From positions 1-57,126 of the forward strand of contig VGOD01000009.1 of NCBI GenBank assembly GCA_016876015.1: a DNA stretch of 57,126 nucleotides, read 5' to 3'. This DNA is from Chloroflexota bacterium (GTDB taxonomy: Bacteria > Chloroflexota > Anaerolineae > CG2-30-64-16). The notes below the pieces were generated by a model that did no database searches, was not told the origin of the DNA, and saw only the letters and a list, made by a program, of their open reading frames with translations. The position numbers and the translations under genes are program-made. Below, piece by piece: positions 8,781-17,538 of the stretch; positions within the stretch are counted from its first letter, which is position 1; the number at the start of each line of letters is the position of its first letter.

Positions 8781-10562
8781 ATGCCCGCGAATCTGAACAA
8801 TCCGATGGTGGTCCAGAGCGACAAGTCGGTGCTCCTGGAAGTGGACAATCCCTTCTATCCCGAGGCCCGCGACGCCCTGGCCCGCTTTGCCGAGCTGGAA
8901 AAAAGCCCCGAGCACATCCATACCTACCGCCTGTCGCCCCTCTCGCTGTGGAACGCGGCCGCCAGCGGCCTCTCGGCGGAAGCGATCCTGAACGCGCTGA
9001 CGCGCTATTCTAAGTACGATGTGCCCGGCAACATCCAGGCCGATGTGCGCGATTACGTTAGTCGCTTCGGCCGGCTGAAGCTGCGCCGCGATCCCACTGG
9101 CGGCCTGGTGCTCACATCGGAAGACGCGATCCTGATGCTGGAGATCAGCCGCCAGCGCAAGGTCAAGCAATTCATCGTCGAGCAGATTGACGAGCGCACC
9201 GTGCGCGTCAACCCGGCCATGCGCGGACACGTCAAGAAGGCGCTGGTGGATGTGGGCTATCCGGCCGAAGATCTGGCGGGGTATGTGGAGGGCGCCGGTC
9301 TGGCCTTTCACCTGCTGCCGGCCATGCGGCGCACGGCGCTGCCGTTCAATCTGCGCCACTATCAGCGCGAGGCGATCGAGACCTTTCACGCCGGCGGCGC
9401 AGCGCGCGGGGGCTCCGGCGTGATCGTGCTCCCCTGCGGCGCTGGCAAAACGATGGTCGGCATGGGCGCGATGGCAAAGCTCCAGACCAACACCCTGGTG
9501 CTGACCACCAACACAGTCGCGGTGCGACAGTGGATTGACGAGCTGCTGGACAAGACCAGCATCTCGACCGATGAGATCGGCGAATACACGGGCGATGTCA
9601 AAGAAATCCGGCCCGTCACGATCACGACCTATCAGATCCTCACCTATCACAAGCGCGGCAAACGCGACGAGAACGGCGCCGAGACCGATTTCGACGACCT
9701 GGAGCGGATCACGCCGCTTTCAGAAGAGCACTTCCCGCACTTCAAGCTGTTCAGCGAACGGGATTGGGGCCTGATCGTCTATGACGAGGTGCACCTGCTG
9801 CCCGCGCCCGTGTTCCGCATGACCGCGGAGCTGCAGGCGCGGCGCCGGCTGGGCCTCACCGCCACGCTGGTGCGCGAGGACGGCCGCGAGGACGATGTCT
9901 TCGCGCTCATCGGCCCCAAGAAGTTCGACGTGCCCTGGAAAGACCTGGAGCGGCAAGGCTGGATCGCGACCGCCCACTGCCACGAGGTGCGGCTGAGCAT
10001 GACGCCCGAACGCCGCATGACCTACGCCCTGGCCGACGACCGCGAGCAATACCACGTCGCCGCTACCGATCCGGCCAAGCTCGCCGTGGTCGAAAAGCTC
10101 ATCGCCAGGCACCCCGCCGACCAGGTCCTGGTCATCGGCACCTATCTGGATCAACTCGACCAGGTCGCCGCGCGGCTGGATGCGCCGCTTCTCACGGGCA
10201 AGACGCCGGTGAAGGAACGCCGCCAGCTCTACCAGCAGATGCGCGAGGGCGCGCTCAAACGTCTGGTGGTTTCTAAGGTGGCGAATTTCGCGGTGGATTT
10301 GCCTGACGTCAGCGTGGCCGTCGAGATCAGCGGCACCTTCGGCTCGCGGCAGGAGGAGGCTCAACGGCTGGGGCGGATTCTGCGGCCCAAGAGCGACAGC
10401 CGGCCCGCACATTTCTATGCCATTGTCATGCGCGATACGAAGGATCAGATCTTCGGCGCCAAACGGCAGATGTTTCTGACCGAACAGGGCTACAAGTATG
10501 AGATCCTGTACGAAGACGATCTCGCGGACTACAACCCTGACCATGACCGCGCGACCTGGTAG
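8781..10562 (+). CDS. XPB/Rad25-type DNA helicase (ERCC3-like)
   Basis: Superfamily 2 helicase of 593 residues. An N-terminal XPB/Ssl2-type domain (about 15-110: DNPFYPEARDALARFAELE, TYRLSPLSLWNAAASGLSAE) precedes the motor. The first RecA domain has Walker A PCGAGKT (K223), TTNTVAVRQW, DEVH (335-338) and LTATLVREDGRED, which contains the RED motif typical of XPB. The second RecA domain ends with EEAQRLGRILRPK (motif VI). Archaeal and mycobacterial XPB are 3'-5' DNA helicases implicated in repair or transcription-coupled processes. The next two genes, in the same direction, carry domains related to its N-terminal module, so a three-protein assembly is plausible. ATG 8781 matches the domain start; no strong ribosome site is visible. 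Confidence 0.92.
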   Translation: MPANLNNPMVVQSDKSVLLEVDNPFYPEARDALARFAELEKSPEHIHTYRLSPLSLWNAAASGLSAEAILNALTRYSKYDVPGNIQADVRDYVSRFGRLKLRRDPTGGLVLTSEDAILMLEISRQRKVKQFIVEQIDERTVRVNPAMRGHVKKALVDVGYPAEDLAGYVEGAGLAFHLLPAMRRTALPFNLRHYQREAIETFHAGGAARGGSGVIVLPCGAGKTMVGMGAMAKLQTNTLVLTTNTVAVRQWIDELLDKTSISTDEIGEYTGDVKEIRPVTITTYQILTYHKRGKRDENGAETDFDDLERITPLSEEHFPHFKLFSERDWGLIVYDEVHLLPAPVFRMTAELQARRRLGLTATLVREDGREDDVFALIGPKKFDVPWKDLERQGWIATAHCHEVRLSMTPERRMTYALADDREQYHVAATDPAKLAVVEKLIARHPADQVLVIGTYLDQLDQVAARLDAPLLTGKTPVKERRQLYQQMREGALKRLVVSKVANFAVDLPDVSVAVEISGTFGSRQEEAQRLGRILRPKSDSRPAHFYAIVMRDTKDQIFGAKRQMFLTEQGYKYEILYEDDLADYNPDHDRATW

Positions 10563-10599
10563 CGCCCCTGTCACCCTATCACCTTCCGGCGGAGCGCCC

Positions 10600-12429
10600 A
10601 TGCCCGTAACCTTCACACCTGAACAGCGAGGCGACCAGATCAAGATGCTGGGCGACCTGCTGCAGCCTGTGCGTCTTCAGGATTTGCGCGCGGCGGCCCG
10701 GCTGTGGGGCTGGCCCTTGCGGGGAACCGCCAAGTCAGAACTGATCGAACAGATGCTGGGCTATCTGGCAGACCCTGGCCGGATGCAAGCAGCCTTCAAG
10801 ACCCTCCCAGCAGCCGAGCAAGATAGCCTGATCTGGCTCCGGGCCTTGAGGGCCATGCCAGGCGACCGCGCCCGCCCCTTGCACGCGGCCTTGCGTTTGT
10901 CAGGTGGGCACAAGGTGGATGAAAGCGCAGTCGCGCAGATCATAGCCAGCCTGGCAGAGCGCTGCCTGCTCCTCACCGACAGAGGCTTGCATACGGTCGT
11001 GCCAGAGATCTTCACCGAGTGGCTGCCCGAGATGTCTGCGCCCGCCCTGGCCGCCGCCGACCCTCGCGCGCCTGTTCCCGTGGTCGGCGTCGAAGTGTTG
11101 AGCCGCCATGTGGATCACCTGTTGGCCGCCATCGAGGATGACCGGCCGCCCTTGCCGATCGCTGCGCAGCCCAAGCCCAATCCATACCCCACGTATGGTC
11201 AGCGAAGCGCGCAAGAGATCGCGGCCCGTCGAGGGTCGCTGATGCCCGAATCGGCCGCGCAGTGGGGCTATGTGACGGACGAAGACTATGATCGCGCGCG
11301 GTTCTTGACGTGGCTGCTGCTGACCGGCGGGCTGTGCCGGGTGAGCGAGCGCGGCAGGTTCCTGGAAGTGACGCCGACAGCGTTCACCGCCTGGCAAGAC
11401 CTCTCGCCGGCCAGCCGCAAAGATCGCCTGATCGCCTGGTGGCAGACGCAATCCACTCCTGCTGGCCCTTCGCAACAGCCGGCGTTGCCCATCTGGAATG
11501 AGCTCGACCTGGCGCTGAGCCGGGTGAGAGACCACACCCTCAAGCACGCCGCGTTCTGGGTGCCGGTCGAGCCGCTGATCGAGCGCGAGCTGTCCATCAT
11601 GCGCAGTTTCATTCTGGACCTGCTCGCTGCGCTGCAGGCTGACATCTGGTACAGCTTCGAGCGTTTCAACCAGATCGTATACCGCACACATCGAGACCTG
11701 CTCCACTGGACCAGCACCGGCTACGCGTGGGGTTGGCATCGCGGCCAATCGCCCCTCGACCCCAACCAGGCCGGCTTCGAGGTGTGGCAGGCGACCTACG
11801 GTGTGCTCGTGGAAAGCCTGCTGATCGGGCCTGCCAGTTGGCTGGGCATGGTACAGACGGCCCTGGACCGCGGCCGGCTCGTCGCCTTCTTGCGACCGAG
11901 CGCCATCGTCGAACCCCCAGCGGAACCGCTGCCGGCCGACGCGCTGTTGTTCGGGCCGGGCGATACGCTACAGCTGCGCAACCTGTGGCAGGCCAGCGAG
12001 CTGCGTTCTCTGCTCCGTCGCGTTGCGATCGAAACCGCGCGCGATCGGACCGCTACATCCTACCGCCTCGATCCCAACGCGTTCCGCAAATCGCTGCAGG
12101 AGGGACGGAGCGCAGCCCAGGTCATCGGAGATTTTTCCGCCGCGGCCTTTCCCCTCCCGTCATCCATGCAGAACACGTTGCGCCAGTGGCAGGCCAACGC
12201 CGGCCGCCACCAGATCTACGACGACTTGGCCGTGATCGAGTTCGGCGACGACTTCGTGCTCGCAGAACTACAGGCGTCCACCAGCCTTGCGCGCACCAAT
12301 GTTTATCCAGTCTCGCCGCGCTGCCTGTTGGTCCTGCAGCCGCAGATCATTCCCAGTCTGCTCGAGGAATTGCGGCGCAAGGGCTACACGCCGCAGATGA
12401 TCGAGACGCCAGAAGGCGGAACCAGATGA
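10600..12429 (+). CDS. XPB-associated protein with XPB/Ssl2-like helicase-associated domain (first of two)
   Basis: Protein of 609 residues with no ATPase motifs. The C-terminal third (about 475-605) reads YRLDPNAFRKSLQEGRSAAQ, then a PLPSSMQNTLRQW helix and LVLQPQIIPSLLEELRRKGY, the pattern of the XPB/Ssl2-like helicase-associated domain (Helicase_C_3) also seen at the start of the neighbouring helicase. The N-terminal region (10-80) is a helical SAP-like or winged-helix segment (LQDLRAAARLWGWPLRGTAK). ATG 10600 is preceded by GGCGGAG; an in-frame ATG at 10543 inside the helicase end is less likely. It follows the helicase by 37 bases and overlaps the next gene by 4. A role as DNA-binding or regulatory partner of XPB is inferred. 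Confidence 0.75.
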   Translation: MPVTFTPEQRGDQIKMLGDLLQPVRLQDLRAAARLWGWPLRGTAKSELIEQMLGYLADPGRMQAAFKTLPAAEQDSLIWLRALRAMPGDRARPLHAALRLSGGHKVDESAVAQIIASLAERCLLLTDRGLHTVVPEIFTEWLPEMSAPALAAADPRAPVPVVGVEVLSRHVDHLLAAIEDDRPPLPIAAQPKPNPYPTYGQRSAQEIAARRGSLMPESAAQWGYVTDEDYDRARFLTWLLLTGGLCRVSERGRFLEVTPTAFTAWQDLSPASRKDRLIAWWQTQSTPAGPSQQPALPIWNELDLALSRVRDHTLKHAAFWVPVEPLIERELSIMRSFILDLLAALQADIWYSFERFNQIVYRTHRDLLHWTSTGYAWGWHRGQSPLDPNQAGFEVWQATYGVLVESLLIGPASWLGMVQTALDRGRLVAFLRPSAIVEPPAEPLPADALLFGPGDTLQLRNLWQASELRSLLRRVAIETARDRTATSYRLDPNAFRKSLQEGRSAAQVIGDFSAAAFPLPSSMQNTLRQWQANAGRHQIYDDLAVIEFGDDFVLAELQASTSLARTNVYPVSPRCLLVLQPQIIPSLLEELRRKGYTPQMIETPEGGTR

Positions 12430-14780
12430 CGGCGCCGCCTCTGCGCGAGGCTATAGACGGCTTTCGCGCCAACGAACTGAGCGCGGTGCTCTACGCGGCC
12501 GGCGTCCGCGACGTCCCGAAGTCCAAACAAAGCAAGGTGGACCTGTGGACCAGACTGATGGCCGACCCGGCGCGCATCCAGCAGGCGCTCAGCAAGCTTA
12601 CCCCGCGCGGCCTGAAGGCGCTGCAGGCGCTGCAAGCTCTCGGCAGCGGCGAGGTTCGCGCCAGCCGCTACCGAGCGGTGCTGGAACGCGCCAAACTGCT
12701 GGAGGCCCAGACGCGCCAGCGCGCTTTGCGCTATGCGCAGCCGACCCCCGAAAACGCCACTGACCCTGTCACCTTCGAGGAAATCCTGGCGGCCCTCTTG
12801 AAGTATGGCTTGATCTGGAGCCATACGCCCGGCGGCGCCATGAACAGCAAGCTCGGCTTCGAGGGTGGGTTTTATGTCTACATCCCGAGCGAGGTCGCCA
12901 TACACCTCCCGCCGCCGCCACCCCAGGCGCGGCCGGCCGTGCAGGTCGGTTTCGCGCTGCCCGGCTCGGCGCGCACGTGCCAGCGCGATCTCTATCTGTA
13001 TTGGAGCGCAGTGCGCGAGACGCCGCTGCAACTGACCGCCAACACCAACCTGCTGCGCGTCAGCGATCTCAAGCGCATCACACCCACGCTGCTCGTGACG
13101 GAGACGCTGACGACCGGCATCAAAGAGAGCGACTTTCGGAGGCTGCTCTTCCTACGGCGTCTGCTGACCGCCCTGGGCATGTTGAAGAGCGAGTTGATAG
13201 GGGGAGCGTACACACTCAGCGGGGAGGCCAATCCCTCATTCCTGAACGCCGAGCCAACCGGCCGCGTGCGCGCCTGCTTCGAGTGCTGGCGCGACGGCGC
13301 CTGGTGGAATGAGCTCTGGACGACTTACGTCCAGGGCCAAACGCGCGCATCCGGCAGCGTGGCCGACCTTGCGCCGCCGGCAGTCCGCCAGGCGCGGCTG
13401 AAGGCGCTGGAGGCGCTCATCGCCACAGCGCGCCGCGCGTCAGAATGGATCGCATTCGACGACCTGTTCGCAGCGCTGCAAGATCGCGACTACGAATTCC
13501 TCGTGGATCGCGAGACGGCCGAGACCCAGAACCGCCATTACGCCTATTACCGCACTGCCACCTACTCGCCGTATCACGCCAACAAGCTGGGCTGGAGCTG
13601 GGAAGCGCACACCCAAGACAACGAAGCCGCCTGGAACGCCATCGAGGGCGGCTTCGTCCGCGCGGCCGTGATCGAGGGGCTCTACTGGCTGGGGTTGGTT
13701 GACCTGGGCTATGCGGCCGAGGTCACGCCGGCCGGCGGCGCGGCGCCCGCGGGCGCCATAGCCTTCCGGCTGAACGATATGGGCCGCTGGCTGTTGCTGG
13801 ATGGTCCCCAGCCGGCCATCCCGGCCGAATCGGGACGCGTGGTCCTGCAGCCTAACTTCCACGTCTTCGCCTTCGACCCCATCCCCGACAGCGTGCTGGC
13901 GCGGCTGGACAGCTTCGCCACACGCCTGCGCGCGGAGCGCGCGATGGAATACGAGATCACGCGCGACTCGATCTATCGCGCCCAGTTGGCCGGCGCATCG
14001 GCGGCCGAGATCAAGGCGTGGCTGAGCGAGGTCACGGCCGCGGCGCTGCCACAGAATGTCGAACGCAGCCTGGACGAATGGCAGACGGCGTTCGAGCGCA
14101 TCGTCATCCGGCCGCGGGTCGGTGTGGTGCAGACCGCTGACTCAGCCCTGGCCGATGCCATGATGGCCGACGACACGTTGCGGCCTGCGATCCTCAAGCG
14201 CGTCGCGCCCAACACGCTGCTCATCCGGCCGGAAATGGCAGAGCAGGTAGAGCGGACCTTGTTGGTCAGCGGCGAGTTGCCGGTGCGCGCCCGCGCGGCC
14301 GAAGATGCCCATCGCGGCAGCATCAGCGTCAATGCGGCCGGCGAAATCCAGTTCGCCCAGGCTGCCCCCAGCCTTTACGTCTGCGGCTTTCTGCAGCCAT
14401 TCGCCGACCAGAGCGACGGCCGCTGGCGAGTTACCGCGGCCAGCGTGCGGCGGGCCAGTCGCGCCGGCCTTGAGGCCGCCGCCATCCTCAGCGAACTGGA
14501 GGCGCTCGCCGCCGCGCCCACGCCGGCCGATCTGCAAACCAACATCAAGGCGTGGTGCAAGCACTACGGCAACGCCAGCGTGCACACCCTGACCCTGATC
14601 CAGTTTCGCGACCAGGACGCGCTCGACGAATTGCTGGCTGATCCAGACCTGGCGGCCGTGCTGACGCCCTTTAAGCCTGCGGCCAAACTGGGGCTGGCGT
14701 CCGTCCGGCCTGAAGACCTGGAGGGGGTGCGGAAGATGCTGGACGAACGCGGGGTGGAACTGCGCGGGTCTGATGGATAG
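12426..14780 (+). CDS. XPB-associated protein with XPB/Ssl2-like helicase-associated domain (second)
   Basis: Begins at the ATGA overlap with the previous gene; 784 residues. The N-terminus repeats the partner's plan (LREAIDGFRANELSAVLYAA, then KSKQSKVDLWTRLM, as in a SAP-like module). Around residues 455-570 is a clear helicase-associated domain: RVVLQPNFHVFAFDPIPDSV, EITRDSIYRAQLAGASAAE, ALPQNVERSLDEW. A second, weaker copy follows (about 655-780). No nuclease or ATPase motif is visible. Mycobacterial XPB genes are also, to my knowledge, accompanied by one protein of this type; here there are two. Function is inferred as XPB cofactor. Confidence 0.75.
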   Translation: MTAPPLREAIDGFRANELSAVLYAAGVRDVPKSKQSKVDLWTRLMADPARIQQALSKLTPRGLKALQALQALGSGEVRASRYRAVLERAKLLEAQTRQRALRYAQPTPENATDPVTFEEILAALLKYGLIWSHTPGGAMNSKLGFEGGFYVYIPSEVAIHLPPPPPQARPAVQVGFALPGSARTCQRDLYLYWSAVRETPLQLTANTNLLRVSDLKRITPTLLVTETLTTGIKESDFRRLLFLRRLLTALGMLKSELIGGAYTLSGEANPSFLNAEPTGRVRACFECWRDGAWWNELWTTYVQGQTRASGSVADLAPPAVRQARLKALEALIATARRASEWIAFDDLFAALQDRDYEFLVDRETAETQNRHYAYYRTATYSPYHANKLGWSWEAHTQDNEAAWNAIEGGFVRAAVIEGLYWLGLVDLGYAAEVTPAGGAAPAGAIAFRLNDMGRWLLLDGPQPAIPAESGRVVLQPNFHVFAFDPIPDSVLARLDSFATRLRAERAMEYEITRDSIYRAQLAGASAAEIKAWLSEVTAAALPQNVERSLDEWQTAFERIVIRPRVGVVQTADSALADAMMADDTLRPAILKRVAPNTLLIRPEMAEQVERTLLVSGELPVRARAAEDAHRGSISVNAAGEIQFAQAAPSLYVCGFLQPFADQSDGRWRVTAASVRRASRAGLEAAAILSELEALAAAPTPADLQTNIKAWCKHYGNASVHTLTLIQFRDQDALDELLADPDLAAVLTPFKPAAKLGLASVRPEDLEGVRKMLDERGVELRGSDG

Positions 14781-14792
14781 AACTAGGGACGC

Positions 14793-14859
14793 GTCAAGAA
14801 ACAAGTTTACCGAACTGGCTCGGTCGGAGACCGGCCAGAGCGGGAAGTTGTTCTTTGAC
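14793..14859. repeat. 67-bp palindromic repeat (family shared with the MobA C-terminal array)
   Basis: The ends are imperfect inverted repeats: left GTCAAGAAACAAGTT, right AAGTTGTTCTTTGAC. The centre GGTC-GGA-GACC is a perfect hairpin, and the arms match along their length (ACTGGCTCGG against CCGGCCAG). The core CCGAACTGGCTCGGTCGGAG and following bases (from 14810) are the same sequence that is tandemly repeated at 36387-36574. It occupies the gap between the convergent XPB operon and iolO, where it could also act as a transcript-end hairpin. Confidence 0.75.
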
Positions 14860-14874
14860 AGGCGCTAACGGGGG

Positions 14875-15711
14875 TCAGCCGGCCGGGATGCCATCCGCCG
14901 GAGCGCTACCCAATCCCCGCAAGTGTGCAATTCCGCGCTGTGCGGCCGTCGCGGCGTCGGGGATCGGCAGGAACTCTCCGGAGACGAAGCCGCGATAGCC
15001 GGTCGCAAACAACGCATCGAGGATGCCGCCGAAGTCCAGGTGGCCGGCGCCCGGATGCCAGCGGTTGGAGTCGGCCACGTGGAAGTGGAAGATGCGCTCG
15101 CCCGCGGCGCGGATGCTCGCCTCGATGGCCGGCTCTTCGATGTTCATGTGGAAGGTGTCGAGCAGCAGCCCGAAATTCGCCGCGCCGACCCGCTCGATCA
15201 ACGCCAGGCCGTCCGCGACGGTGTGGATCAGGTCGGTCTCATAGCGGTTGAGCGGCTCCAGCGCGTAGCGCACGCCGGCTGGCGCAGCCGCAGCCGCGCA
15301 CTCTTGCAGCGCCTCGACCAGATAGGCCATGGACTGCGCATGGCTTTGCCCCGCCGGCGTGATGCCCCGGATCAACCCCAGGATCACCACCGCGTTCAGC
15401 CGCGCGGCCAGCGGGATGTGGCTCTTGATCCGCTCGATGGCCGCCCGACGGATCGCCCCATCCGCCGCGGTGAAGGACAGCCCCTCTTCACCCCACGCCT
15501 GGCCCGTGCCGATGGCGGGCACGACAAGCTTGTGCGCCGCGAGCACGCCCACCAACTCGTCGGCGTTCACCAGCCGCGGGTCGCGGATCGCCAGCTCGAC
15601 GCCATCGTAGCCGAGGCCGGCGATCCGCGCCACATTCGCCGCGAAGTCGCCCTTGAAGGTCGCAGCCTGGAATTGGGCCGCGTGAGTGGAGAGAACGATG
15701 CTGAGTTTCAT
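14875..15711 (-). CDS. iolO: 5-keto-L-gluconate epimerase-like TIM-barrel protein (IolO)
   Basis: A 278-residue xylose-isomerase-like TIM barrel beginning MKLSIVLSTHAAQF. Landmarks are IGTGQAWGEEGLSFT, VILGLIRG, ALEPLNRYETD (catalytic Glu), LLDTFHMNIEE and FHFHVADSNRWHPGAGH (metal-binding residues). These patterns agree closely with what I recall of Thermotoga TM0416, the 5-keto-L-gluconate epimerase of the inositol pathway, which makes D-tagaturonate. iolM, iolN and iolG homologues lie 2.5-8 kb away on the same strand, supporting the assignment. ATG 15711 is chosen because the alignable sequence begins there. It starts 5 bases after the DJ-1-type gene, so the two are probably co-transcribed. 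Confidence 0.75.
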   Translation of the reverse strand: MKLSIVLSTHAAQFQAATFKGDFAANVARIAGLGYDGVELAIRDPRLVNADELVGVLAAHKLVVPAIGTGQAWGEEGLSFTAADGAIRRAAIERIKSHIPLAARLNAVVILGLIRGITPAGQSHAQSMAYLVEALQECAAAAAPAGVRYALEPLNRYETDLIHTVADGLALIERVGAANFGLLLDTFHMNIEEPAIEASIRAAGERIFHFHVADSNRWHPGAGHLDFGGILDALFATGYRGFVSGEFLPIPDAATAAQRGIAHLRGLGSAPADGIPAG

Positions 15712-15716
15712 GCTGG

Positions 15717-16295
15717 TTACAGCTCGATCTTCGCGCCCAGCACTTTCATGAACTTCGCCAGCCATTCGGGATGGGCGGGCCAGGCGGGGGCGCTGACCAG
15801 GTTGCCGTCCACGTGGGCCTGATCCACCGGGATGCCGACGTACTCGCCGCCGGCGCGGGTCACATCTGGCCCCACCGCCGGATACGCGCTGCACGCGCGG
15901 CCAGTGAGCACGCCCGCCGCAGCCAGCACTTGCGCGCCATGGCAGATGGCTGCTACGGGCTTGTGCGCGGCGAAGAAGTGGCGCACGATCTCCAGCACCC
16001 GCTCGTTCAGCCGGATGTACTCCGGCGCGCGGCCGCCGGGGATCACCAGCGCGTCGTAGTCCTCCGGCATCACATCCGCGAAGGTGGCGTTAAGCTGGAA
16101 GTTGTGGCCGGGCTTCTCGCTGTAGGTCTGATCCCCCTCGAAGTCGTGCACGGCCGTCCGCACCTTCTCGCCCGCCTTCTTGTCGGGGCAGACCGCGTGC
16201 ACCTGATAGCCTACCGCCAGGAGCGCCTGGAACGGCACCATGACCTCGTAGTCCTCCACGAAGTCGCCAACGAGAAACAGGATTTTCTTGGACAT
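15717..16295 (-). CDS. DJ-1/PfpI family protein (glyoxalase III / deglycase / protease-like)
   Basis: A 192-residue DJ-1/PfpI-fold protein. The nucleophile elbow is [15 protein letters not shown] with the conserved Cys. The conserved Glu is in [14 protein letters not shown], and [13 protein letters not shown] matches the PfpI subgroup. Members act as glyoxalases, deglycases or proteases; which applies here cannot be read. A GAGGAAA sequence precedes ATG 16295. It is immediately upstream of iolO on the same strand and may deal with reactive carbonyl or keto-sugar intermediates, which is inference from position only. Confidence 0.85.
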   Translation of the reverse strand: MSKKILFLVGDFVEDYEVMVPFQALLAVGYQVHAVCPDKKAGEKVRTAVHDFEGDQTYSEKPGHNFQLNATFADVMPEDYDALVIPGGRAPEYIRLNERVLEIVRHFFAAHKPVAAICHGAQVLAAAGVLTGRACSAYPAVGPDVTRAGGEYVGIPVDQAHVDGNLVSAPAWPAHPEWLAKFMKVLGAKIEL

Positions 16296-16350
16296 CGGAT
16301 CGGTTTCCTCCTTGAAACAGATATGGTCTCCGCCCAGTGGACGGAGCGGG

Positions 16351-17101
16351 TTAAACCGCTATCACCAACCCATCATACGCCAAAGTGAGCGGGCCGTCAA
16401 ACGCCCGCCGTGTCTGCGCCTCGATCTCGTCCATGCGGCAGACCGGGTAGAAGTGCGTCAGGACGAGATGGCGCGCCGCCGCTTTGCGAGCGATCCCTCC
16501 GGCAGCCGACGGCGTCAGGTGCCCCCGCTTCCTCTCCTCGTCGGGGAAGTCGTCTGGGAAGGAACACTCCAGGATCAACAGGTCGGCATCACGCCCCAGC
16601 GCCGCCAGTTCCGGCGTCACCGTGGCATCGCCGGAGTAGACGACCGACTTCCCCTCCGCGGCCACACGGTAGGCCACCGAGGTGGGCATGTGGCCGGTGC
16701 GTGCGGCGGTCACCGGCCAGCCTGGCCCGCCACACGGCGCGGACTCGGCCGGATGGCGCACCAGGCGATACCCCTGCGGCTTCGCCCACGGCTGGAGCGC
16801 CAGCAGGCCATCCAGGAACGCATCGAAACCTGTGGGCGCAGTCAGGTGCAGGTCGGCCGTGCGCTGCGCCAGCGCCATCGCCTGCAGCAGCGGGATCAGC
16901 TCGCCGGTGTGATCGCTGTGCATGTGCGAGTAGTAGAGGTAGTCGAGCGCGGTCGGTTCGACCCCCGCAGCCAGCAGGCGGCCCATTGTGCCGGCGCCGC
17001 TGTCGAAGAGCAGATCGGTCCCGCCCGCCTGGATCAGCAGCCCCGAAGGCGCCCGCTGGGGGGGGCAGGCCGGTGCCGGCGCCGAGGAAGGTAATGCGCA
17101 T
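16351..17101 (-). CDS. Metallo-beta-lactamase-fold hydrolase, RNase Z-like, with a frameshift in a G8 run
   Basis: From ATG 17101 the protein starts [13 protein letters not shown], typical of RNase Z/ArsA-type metallo-hydrolases. The C8 run (plus-strand G8, 17058-17065) then throws it out of frame. With one base removed the reading continues [19 protein letters not shown], then GRLLAAG and the zinc motif [10 protein letters not shown], all in the frame that is open to 16351. The later [16 protein letters not shown] and [10 protein letters not shown] segments supply the other metal ligands. Without correction, the downstream frame would start only near 16986 and lose the N-terminal strands. 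Homopolymer sequencing error is the simplest explanation; phase variation is possible. Confidence 0.75.
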
Positions 17102-17135
17102 GGACACCACCGTTATCACAAAGCAAAGAGCCGTT

Positions 17136-17163
17136 TTGTGCCGCCGCGATCTTGTGCTAAGAT
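17136..17163 (+). promoter_or_regulatory. Promoter of the DUF/HNH gene pair
   Basis: TTGTGC (17136-17141), 16-base spacer, TAAGAT (17158-17163), followed by GGAGGTG before ATG 17188. Confidence 0.5.
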
Positions 17164-17187
17164 TACTGCGGAGGTGCAAATAGGCCC

Positions 17188-17538
17188 ATGGTTGAGATGA
17201 CCATTCAGGTGTCGGACGAACTGGCGCATCGCTTACGGCCGATGCGGAATCGGCTGGCCGAGATCATCGAGTTGGGTCTGCGCGATCTCGCACCGTCCCG
17301 CTACGCGCTTTACAACGAAGTGGTCGAGTTCTTTGCCGCTGGCCCATCACCGCGTGCCATCGCCGCCTTTCATCCGTCGGGTGAAGCCCAGAAGCGCGTG
17401 GTCGAATTGCTGAACCGGAATCAAGAGGGTATACTGACGCCGGAGGAGCAGGCCGAACTCGACGAATACGAAAATCTCGATTACCTCATCACGCTCGTCA
17501 AGGCCCGCGCGCGGCAAAAGGTAGCCCAGGCAGGATGA
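17188..17538 (+). CDS. Small conserved protein paired with an HNH endonuclease, antitoxin-like
   Basis: A 116-residue protein. The N-terminus (MVEMTIQVSDELAHRLRPMR) looks like a ribbon or short beta strand plus helices, as in small DNA-binding antitoxins. The C-terminal half (LTPEEQAELDEYENLDYLIT) is helical. GGAGGTG precedes the ATG, and the 3' end overlaps the HNH gene by 4 bases (ATGA), so translation is coupled. Similar small-protein/HNH pairs are, as I recall, common in cyanobacteria and Chloroflexota. A regulatory or immunity role toward the HNH protein is inferred. Confidence 0.6.
   Translation: MVEMTIQVSDELAHRLRPMRNRLAEIIELGLRDLAPSRYALYNEVVEFFAAGPSPRAIAAFHPSGEAQKRVVELLNRNQEGILTPEEQAELDEYENLDYLITLVKARARQKVAQAG

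Noticed and set aside
11727..12425. Upstream extension of the second XPB partner gene
   Set aside because: The frame is open but overlaps the coding sequence of the first partner; ATG 12426 in an ATGA overlap fits operon structure and domain start.
16940..16975. GGTTCGAC motif resembling a tRNA T-arm
   Set aside because: It lies in the coding sequence of the RNase Z-like gene and no cloverleaf can be drawn around it; no tRNA or rRNA gene was recognised in the window.
17058..17065. Programmed frameshifting at the G8 tract
   Set aside because: No downstream stimulatory structure was evident and a second homopolymer break occurs in the window, so sequencing error is the simpler reading; left as a check in the findings.
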